A stretch of 11,841 bases of DNA, taken from NCBI GenBank assembly GCA_004560045.1, contig SFWF01000043.1, forward strand, positions 1 to 11,841. Direction: 5' to 3'. The translations under genes and the position numbers were made by a program. Positions 7,438 through 11,841 of the stretch are shown piece by piece (position 1 is the stretch's first letter; every line of letters starts with the position of its first letter). The notes under the pieces were generated by a model. That model was not told the origin of the DNA, ran no database searches, and saw only the letters and a program-made list of their open reading frames with translations. Source of the stretch: a bacterium (GTDB lineage: Bacteria; Bacillota; Clostridia; Oscillospirales; Acutalibacteraceae).

Positions 7438-8582
7438 CTGAAATTTATTATTTGAAGCACGAGGCTTCGGGCATTTTTATCGGCCTCGAAAACGTCGTCG
7501 AGGGTATATTCTTCAACAGTCGGCTGAGCCTCGATAGCGGCTTCGACCAGGTCGGCTATATCGGTAAAGCCTATTTTACCGCTCAGGAACAAGGCTACCG
7601 CCTCTTCATTAGCGCCGTTTGCGGCGGCAGGCTTAAGACCGCCCGCTTTTATCGCGTTTATACAGAGCTTCAGACAGCGGAAGGTCTCCATATCGGGTCG
7701 GGCAAAGGTTAGGGTTCCCACGTCAGCAAGAGAAAGCCTCTCGCAGCACAGGTCTCCCCTTTCGGGCCAGGTTATAGCATATTCGATAGGAAGCCGCATA
7801 TCGGGGGTTCCCATCTGACCGATAACGGCGCCATCGCAAAGCTCGACCGCTGAATGAAGTATGCTCTGACGGTGAACCAGAACCTCGATATCGTCGGCAG
7901 AAACACCAAAAAGATGCACCGCCTCGATAACCTCGAGGCCCTTGTTCATAAGTGTAGCGGAGTCGATGGTGATTTTATTGCCCATCGACCAGTTCGGATG
8001 CTTAAGGGCCTGTGCGGCGGTTACGTTTTTAAGCTCATCAGCGGTTTTGCCGTAGAAGGGGCCTCCCGATGCGGTTAAAAGTATTTTTTTAAGAGAGCCC
8101 TTTGGGGCGCCCTGCAAGGACTGAAAAATAGCGGAATGCTCACTATCGACGGGGATTATTTTAATTCCCTGCTCCTCGGCTCTTTTGTTTACAAGCTCGC
8201 CTGCGGTAACGAGGGTCTCTTTATTGGCAAGGGCAATATCGTTCTTGGCCTCCATTGCGGCAAAGGTAGGCTTAAGTCCCGCAATTCCCACGATAGCGTT
8301 AAGGACGATATCGACCTTTTGCGAAGCGGCAAAGCAAACACCCTCGCTTCCGGATAAAACCGTTATGGGGGTGTCGTCAAGGCGATTTTTAAGCTCGTTT
8401 GCCGCCGAGGGGTCGAATACCGCTACGGTCTCGGGCATAAATTCTCTCGCCTGCGCCTCGAGCTTATCTATACTTTTCCCTGCCGCAAGGGCTTTTATTT
8501 TGTAGCCGCTTTTGCGGGCTACGTCTAAAGCCTGCTCTCCGATAGAGCCGGTAGAGCCAAGCACCGATATAATTTTTGACAT
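7434..8582 (-). CDS. dxr: 1-deoxy-D-xylulose 5-phosphate reductoisomerase
   Basis: Catalyses the NADPH-dependent conversion of DXP to MEP, the first committed step of the MEP isoprenoid pathway and the target of fosmidomycin. The 382 residues fit the family. Visible features: NADPH-binding GSTGSIG (9-15), NKETLV (120-125), metal-binding PVDSEHSA (144-151; D146, E148), TASGGPF (170-176), the flexible-loop and substrate region HPNWSMGNKITIDSATLMNK (195-214) followed by the third metal ligand E217, HRQSILHS (237-244) and ANGANEEA (321-328). ATG at 8580-8582 is preferred over an upstream in-frame ATG at 8609 because AAGGAG sits 6 nt upstream and the longer form would add nine non-conserved residues and overlap cdsA. 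It begins 11 nt after cdsA and overlaps rseP by 4 nt. Confidence 0.97.
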   Translation of the reverse strand: MSKIISVLGSTGSIGEQALDVARKSGYKIKALAAGKSIDKLEAQAREFMPETVAVFDPSAANELKNRLDDTPITVLSGSEGVCFAASQKVDIVLNAIVGIAGLKPTFAAMEAKNDIALANKETLVTAGELVNKRAEEQGIKIIPVDSEHSAIFQSLQGAPKGSLKKILLTASGGPFYGKTADELKNVTAAQALKHPNWSMGNKITIDSATLMNKGLEVIEAVHLFGVSADDIEVLVHRQSILHSAVELCDGAVIGQMGTPDMRLPIEYAITWPERGDLCCERLSLADVGTLTFARPDMETFRCLKLCINAIKAGGLKPAAANGANEEAVALFLSGKIGFTDIADLVEAAIEAQPTVEEYTLDDVFEADKNARSLVLQIINFR

Positions 8583-8588
8583 ACTATT

Positions 8589-8594
8589 CTCCTT
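8589..8594 (-). promoter_or_regulatory. dxr: Ribosome-binding site deciding the dxr ATG start
   Basis: AAGGAG on the minus strand, 6 nt before the ATG at 8582 and touching the cdsA stop codon. It supports the 382-residue Dxr over the 391-residue frame and suggests coupling to cdsA translation. Confidence 0.85.
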
Positions 8595-9406
8595 TATACA
8601 AGGGGGCAATATGATAGGAATAAAACAAAGGCAGGGGCAACGAGAAGCACCGAATCGACGCGGTCTAAAACGCCGCCGTGACCCGGCATAATATTACCGT
8701 AGTCCTTTATTCCGTAGGTACGCTTGATCGCCGACATAACCAGGTCTCCGAGCATTCCGATGACGCTTAAAACGGGGGTTATGAGTATGGCGGCCAACAT
8801 ATTTATATCGACAGAATACATCTGCTCGAAAACGAGGATTATTATAACGGTTCCGATAATAGTACCGATGGCACCGCCGACAGAGCCTTCGATGGTTTTC
8901 TTGGGGCTGACGACGGGCGCAAGCTTGTGCTTACCGATGGCACGGCCGACAAAATAGGCAAAAATATCGGCGATGCAGGAGAAATTAAGCAACAGGATAA
9001 AGTTAAAATATCCCAAAACCGTAAGCTTCGTGAGAAGAAGCACGCAGTGAAAAGCAAGGGTAATTACCATAGGCATGGAAAGGGCCATGGTTATCTGCTG
9101 ACCTGCGATATGCTCGTGATCGAAAACGGCAAAGCATACGACTATAAGGAGGTATATAAAGGATACGAGCATAGAATCTATCGGATAGCCCCATAGCGCG
9201 TAATGCATAACGCAGGAATATAGCATTGCCGAAATTACGAGAAATATGTTTTTAATACATCCCGTATTTTTAAGCATTTCGAAAACGGCTATTGCCGAAA
9301 GGATACTTACGGCAATAAGCAGGGTTATATCGAAATAGATATTGAGAATAAAGAGTCCCAGCACTAAAACGGCAGCAATAAAGCCGGAAATTATTCGAAG
9401 TTTCAA
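8594..9406 (-). CDS. cdsA: Phosphatidate cytidylyltransferase (CDP-diacylglycerol synthase)
   Basis: Integral membrane enzyme that makes CDP-diacylglycerol from phosphatidate and CTP, the branch point for phosphatidylglycerol and other phospholipids. The 270 residues are strongly hydrophobic with about seven to eight membrane segments (for example 5-22, 27-43, 55-70, 78-94, 107-126, 176-194, 203-222, 252-266). The diagnostic CdsA signature is at residues 225-251, with SAIKR, then KD at 234-235, PGHGG at 241-245 and LDRVD at 247-251. SPKKTIEGSVGG (167-178) is a second conserved cytosolic motif. The start is TTG at 9404-9406, preceded by AGAGG with about 7 nt spacing; the nearest upstream ATG is out of frame. 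It lies 24 nt after uppS. The operon pairing with uppS is standard in bacteria. Confidence 0.96.
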   Translation of the reverse strand: MKLRIISGFIAAVLVLGLFILNIYFDITLLIAVSILSAIAVFEMLKNTGCIKNIFLVISAMLYSCVMHYALWGYPIDSMLVSFIYLLIVVCFAVFDHEHIAGQQITMALSMPMVITLAFHCVLLLTKLTVLGYFNFILLLNFSCIADIFAYFVGRAIGKHKLAPVVSPKKTIEGSVGGAIGTIIGTVIIILVFEQMYSVDINMLAAILITPVLSVIGMLGDLVMSAIKRTYGIKDYGNIMPGHGGVLDRVDSVLLVAPAFVLFLSYCPLV

Positions 9407-9430
9407 GAAAATTCCTCTTTTCGCATTTTC

Positions 9431-10153
9431 TTAAACTCCGCCGAAACGGCGGTTTCTCATATTAAAATCGTCTATGGCGCGTTCTAAATCGTCGGGGGTA
9501 AAGTCGGGCCACAAGACGTTTGAAAACCAAAATTCACTATAGGCCGCCTGCCATATAAGGAAATTAGACAGACGGTATTCTCCGCTTGGACGGATTATGA
9601 GCTCGGGATCGGGATAGTCCTTCGTATATATGTGAGACGAAATGACCTCCTCGGTAATATCCTTTGCAGGAATACCCTCCCCTATTATATCGCGTACCGC
9701 GTGCACAAGCTCGTCGCGTCCGCCGTAGTTTATAGCCATATAGACCTTAAGACCGGTGGCGTCCTTTGAGTCGAACTCGGCCTTAGCCATAAGCTTGGCA
9801 ATATCCTCGGGCATACCCGAGCGGTCGCCGATAAATTTGAGCATAATATTTTCTTTTTTGAAATTGGTCGAGTCCTTAAGGTAGTCGCGGAAAATATTCA
9901 TTATGGTATCGACCTCTTCTTTGGGTCGGCGCCAATTCTCGGTAGAGAAGGCATACACCGTTAGATATTTTATACCTATCTTGTTACAGTATCTTGCAAT
10001 TTCTTTAAACTTTTTTGAGCCTGCCGCATGACCTGCGGTTCGGGGAAGACCGCGGTTTTTAGCCCAACGACCGTTTCCGTCCATAATTATTGCTATATGC
10101 TCGGGAAGCTTTCGGTCGCCTGCGACAGGTTTATTTTTTTTAAAAAGAGCCAA
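9431..10153 (-). CDS. uppS: Undecaprenyl diphosphate synthase (cis-isoprenyl transferase)
   Basis: Condenses isopentenyl diphosphate units onto farnesyl diphosphate to form the C55 carrier lipid for peptidoglycan and other wall polymers. The protein has the conserved HIAIIMDGNGRWA block with the catalytic Asp in MDGNG (residue 25 from the TTG start), then HAAGSKKF, YLTVYAFSTENWRRP, a MAINYGGRDEL stretch and the late RPSGEYRLSNFLIWQ and SEFWFSNVLWPDF motifs that bind the homoallylic substrate diphosphate. About 240 residues, as usual. Start choice: TTG at 10151-10153 sits 5 nt after AAAGGTGA (10159-10166), an excellent ribosome site. A GTG at 10160-10162 gives a protein 3 residues longer but lies inside that site. 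A terminator-like hairpin lies directly upstream, so expression may depend on read-through. Confidence 0.96.
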   Translation of the reverse strand: MALFKKNKPVAGDRKLPEHIAIIMDGNGRWAKNRGLPRTAGHAAGSKKFKEIARYCNKIGIKYLTVYAFSTENWRRPKEEVDTIMNIFRDYLKDSTNFKKENIMLKFIGDRSGMPEDIAKLMAKAEFDSKDATGLKVYMAINYGGRDELVHAVRDIIGEGIPAKDITEEVISSHIYTKDYPDPELIIRPSGEYRLSNFLIWQAAYSEFWFSNVLWPDFTPDDLERAIDDFNMRNRRFGGV

Positions 10154-10158
10154 TTCAT

Positions 10159-10166
10159 TCACCTTT
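10159..10166 (-). promoter_or_regulatory. uppS: Ribosome-binding site of uppS, start ambiguous
   Basis: AAAGGTGA on the minus strand. Spacing of 5 nt fits the TTG at 10153. The GTG at 10162 lies inside the site itself and an ATG at 10158 is out of frame. It begins just after the T-run of the terminator-like hairpin. Confidence 0.65.
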
Positions 10167-10167
10167 C

Positions 10168-10204
10168 AAAAAACCACCATAGCTCTCGCTATGATGGCTT
10201 TTTT
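10168..10204 (-). terminator. Intrinsic terminator or attenuator between frr and uppS
   Basis: On the transcribed strand a stem of 10 positions with one mismatch is formed by 10188-10197 and 10174-10183 around a 4-nt loop (10184-10187). Six T follow directly (positions 10173 down to 10168) and a run of six A precedes it. This is a textbook intrinsic terminator for transcription leaving frr. The complementary A and T tracts make it terminator-like on the other strand as well. The T-run ends one base before the uppS ribosome-binding region. No separate promoter is visible in the short gap after it, so partial read-through is the likely way uppS and downstream genes are transcribed; that last point is inference. 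Confidence 0.8.
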
Positions 10205-10214
10205 AAAAACGGAA

Positions 10215-10769
10215 TTAGATCTCGAGGATCTCTTTTTCTTTTGCGGCCTGAAGGGTGTCGATCTCTGCGCAATACTTATCGGTTACGTTCTGGATCTTCT
10301 TTTCGCCGTTAGCCTGGTCGTCCTCGGTGATCTCGCCTGCTTTTTTCATAGCCTTTAGCTTTTCGATAGCGTCGCGGCGGATGGAGCGAACGGCAACCTT
10401 TCCGTCTTCAGCCATCTTCTTAACGTCCTTAACGATCTCCTTACGACGCTCTTCGGTAAGAGGCGGGAAAATAAGGCGGATAACGCGTCCGTCGTTATTG
10501 GGGTTAATTCCGATATCGGAAACCTGAATAGCCTTTTCGATAAGCTTAAGTGTGGTAGTATCCCAAGGCTGAATCTGAAGGGTGCGGGCTTCGGGAACCG
10601 ATACGGTAGCGATCTGCTGAATGGGGGTGGCGACGCCGTAATAATCTACGGTAATTCTGTCGAGGATAGAGGCGTTTGCGCGGCCTGCACGAACGGTTGC
10701 GAACTCGCGGGTTACGGATGCGACGCTTTTGTCCATACGTTCTTCGGTATTTTTAATAAGGTTATTCAT
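10215..10769 (-). CDS. frr: Ribosome recycling factor
   Basis: Splits post-termination ribosomes together with EF-G so that they can be reused. The 184-residue length is typical (about 185). Conserved segments are visible: TVRAGRANASILDRI (25-39), YYGVATPIQQIA (43-54), VPEARTLQIQPWD (58-70), GINPNNDGRVIRLIFPPLTE (88-107), RRKEIVKDVKKMAED (109-123), and the helical VRSIRRDA (127-134) of domain I. The ATG at 10767-10769 has GGAGG at 10777-10781 with 7 nt spacing. It begins 20 nt after pyrH, the universal pyrH-frr pair. The gene is followed by a terminator-like hairpin before uppS. No anomalies seen. Confidence 0.98.
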   Translation of the reverse strand: MNNLIKNTEERMDKSVASVTREFATVRAGRANASILDRITVDYYGVATPIQQIATVSVPEARTLQIQPWDTTTLKLIEKAIQVSDIGINPNNDGRVIRLIFPPLTEERRKEIVKDVKKMAEDGKVAVRSIRRDAIEKLKAMKKAGEITEDDQANGEKKIQNVTDKYCAEIDTLQAAKEKEILEI

Positions 10770-10789
10770 AATTCTTCCTCCGTATAATA

Positions 10790-11503
10790 TTATTCTACAA
10801 GCGTTCCGATATTCTCGCCAAGCATAGCTTTTTTGATATTATCGGGATCTTTCATACTGAAAACAAGTATCTTTATGCCGTTATCCTGACAAAGAGAGGC
10901 GGCGGTCATATCCATAACGTTAAGATTTAAGGAAAGGACGTCGTGATGAGTAAGCTTATCAAACTTCTTGGCATCGGGATTCTTTTTAGGATCGCTGTCG
11001 TAAACACCGTCGACGTTGGTAGCCTTAAAGATTACGTCGGCGCCGATCTCTGCGGCACGAAGGGCGGCGGCAGTATCGGTAGAGAAGAAGGGACAGCCCG
11101 TTCCGCATCCGAAAATTACTATTTTTCCTTCGTTTAAGTGAGTTACGGCGCGGGATTTGGTAAAGGGTTCGGCAACCTCGCGCATCTCGATCGCGGTTAA
11201 AACTCTTGCGTCGACGTCAAGCTGCTCAAAAGCATCCTGAAGGGCGAGAGAATTTATTGTAGTAGCGAGCATTCCCATATGATCGGCACGGGTACGGTCC
11301 ATTTCACCGCTGCTTCGGCCTCTCCAGAAATTTCCGCCACCGACAACGATAGCTATCTGAACACCGAGGTCGGCACACTCTTTAATTCGTCTGCAAACGT
11401 CAGTAACAACGTCAAAGTCGAGTCCGCTTCCCTTTCCGCCGGAAAGCGCTTCTCCGCTGAGCTTTAAAAGCACGCGTTTAAAAACCGGTTTTTGTGCACT
11501 CAC
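10790..11503 (-). CDS. pyrH: UMP kinase
   Basis: Bacterial-type uridylate kinase of the amino acid kinase fold, phosphorylating UMP to UDP; usually hexameric, activated by GTP and inhibited by UTP. From a GTG start at 11501-11503 the protein has 237 residues. Motifs: KLSGEALSG (14-22), VGGGNFWRGR (54-63), DHMGMLATTINSLALQDA (74-91), EMREVAEPF (106-114), FGCGTGCPFFSTDTAAALRA (131-150), KATNVDGVYDSDP (160-172). The family usually has Asn where this has Cys in GTGCPFF. The GTG is chosen over an upstream in-frame start at 11572 because GGAGGG lies 6 nt in front, the extra residues resemble no family member, and 11544-11572 is a promoter. No rpsB or tsf lies directly upstream. Confidence 0.97.
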   Translation of the reverse strand: MSAQKPVFKRVLLKLSGEALSGGKGSGLDFDVVTDVCRRIKECADLGVQIAIVVGGGNFWRGRSSGEMDRTRADHMGMLATTINSLALQDAFEQLDVDARVLTAIEMREVAEPFTKSRAVTHLNEGKIVIFGCGTGCPFFSTDTAAALRAAEIGADVIFKATNVDGVYDSDPKKNPDAKKFDKLTHHDVLSLNLNVMDMTAASLCQDNGIKILVFSMKDPDNIKKAMLGENIGTLVE

Positions 11504-11509
11504 AACGAT

Positions 11510-11515
11510 CCCTCC
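11510..11515 (-). promoter_or_regulatory. pyrH: Ribosome-binding site deciding the pyrH GTG start
   Basis: GGAGGG on the minus strand, 6 nt before the GTG at 11503. It is the strongest Shine-Dalgarno match upstream of pyrH and rules against the longer reading frame starting at 11572. Confidence 0.85.
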
Positions 11516-11543
11516 AAAAAGTTTACATATATTCACATAGTAT

Positions 11544-11572
11544 ATTTTACAATAACTGAGAATTAAAGTCAA
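11544..11572 (-). promoter_or_regulatory. Sigma-A type promoter for pyrH-frr
   Basis: On the minus strand a -35 box TTGACT (11567-11572) and a -10 box TAAAAT (11544-11549) are separated by exactly 17 nt, each one base from consensus. Transcription would start near 11535-11538, leaving a leader of about 33 nt before the pyrH GTG. The position overlaps the false upstream extension of the pyrH frame. It is the only convincing promoter in the window. Confidence 0.85.
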
Positions 11573-11841
11573 TAAAAATTACTTCAAAATAACACCCGAA
11601 ATCCGGGAGGAAAAATATACGGGCTATGATATAAGACTTAAGAGCGCAAGACACGTAACCCACTGTGACACTTTCAGCTTTGGAAAGTGTCATTCTTTAT
11701 TATATAGAAAAACGGAGACTGCTTCTTTCGGACCGTAATCAAAAGGACAAATTGGTTTTGGAACAAAAATTAGTCCTGCCTCTTTGCCTCAAACCCTCTA
11801 AGACACAAAGTATTTCTTCGGTTTGTCGGCTTCGAGAACAG
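11573..11841. other. Intergenic region without a convincing gene
   Basis: About 270 bp upstream of the pyrH promoter. No frame combines a start, a ribosome site and meaningful length. Contents seen: a weak 4-bp stem near 11595-11607, the perfect 10-bp inverted repeat at 11666-11692, an isolated TATAAT on the minus strand at 11699-11704 with no matching -35 box, and two short minus-strand frames entering from the right edge that stop by about 11740 and 11801. The last could be the tail of a gene beyond the window, or chance. Confidence 0.6.
11666..11692 (+). terminator. Perfect inverted repeat with T-rich tail, possible plus-strand terminator
   Basis: Arms TGACACTTTC (11666-11675) and GAAAGTGTCA (11683-11692) are perfectly complementary over 10 bp around a 7-nt loop. 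On the plus strand the tail TTCTTTATTATAT follows, a weak T-rich terminator tail. On the minus strand no T-run follows. No plus-strand gene is present to terminate, so it could instead be a protein-binding operator or a dispersed palindrome. Confidence 0.45.

Noticed and set aside
8583..8609. Nine-residue upstream extension of dxr
   Set aside because: Overlaps the cdsA end and has no ribosome site; the ATG at 8582 follows AAGGAG.
11504..11572. Upstream extension of pyrH by 23 codons
   Set aside because: Covers the promoter, lacks family similarity, and the GTG at 11503 has a perfect ribosome site.
11605..11633. GGGAGG followed by ATG on the plus strand as a small gene start
   Set aside because: The frame is ATG-ATA-TAA, only two codons, and the spacing is about 15 nt.
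11699..11704. Isolated TATAAT on the minus strand as a second pyrH promoter
   Set aside because: No -35 box at 16-18 nt; the nearest TTGATT is about 32 nt away.
1..11841. CRISPR array, tRNA or rRNA gene, insertion sequence or prophage
   Set aside because: No regular direct repeats, tRNA-like cloverleaf, transposase or phage genes were seen on either strand.

Overview
The window reads as a chromosomal housekeeping block from a low-to-medium G+C Gram-positive bacterium, most likely a Clostridia member (Ruminococcaceae/Oscillospiraceae-like). This rests on PolC-type DNA polymerase III, on the gene order pyrH-frr-uppS-cdsA-dxr-rseP-ispG-polC known from Clostridia, and on purine-rich Shine-Dalgarno sites with many GTG and TTG starts. 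The taxonomic call is inference; there is no rRNA gene in the window. Every gene found is on the minus strand, so transcription runs from high to low coordinates.

Layout in transcription order: about 270 bp without a convincing gene (11573-11841, holding one strong inverted repeat); a near-consensus sigma-A promoter (11544-11572); pyrH (UMP kinase) and frr (ribosome recycling factor); a hairpin plus T-run that looks like an intrinsic terminator or attenuator (10168-10204); uppS (undecaprenyl diphosphate synthase), cdsA (CDP-diacylglycerol synthase), dxr (MEP pathway), rseP (intramembrane site-2 protease), ispG (MEP pathway) and polC (replicative polymerase); then a TrmN6-type methyltransferase and a LysR-type regulator that runs off the left edge. 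From uppS to the LysR gene the gaps are only about 1-25 nt, with one 4-nt overlap (dxr/rseP), so this looks like one long translationally coupled operon.

Functionally, dxr and ispG supply isoprenoid precursors, uppS turns them into the lipid carrier for cell-wall synthesis, cdsA makes the phospholipid precursor, and rseP handles membrane proteolysis. pyrH, frr and polC link nucleotide supply, translation and replication.

The most notable observation is in PolC. At 1274 residues it is about 165 residues shorter than a typical PolC. The missing part corresponds to the DEDD 3'-5' proofreading exonuclease normally inserted in the PHP domain: the sequence goes directly from the first PHP half (ending near residue 408) to the second (from about residue 424) with no exonuclease motifs. 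All nine positions expected to form the PHP metal site appear to be filled by metal-binding residues, so PHP-based proofreading is a testable alternative. Other points of interest are the terminator inside the cluster, non-ATG starts in six of ten genes, and a possible shift in codon usage toward the left end of the window.
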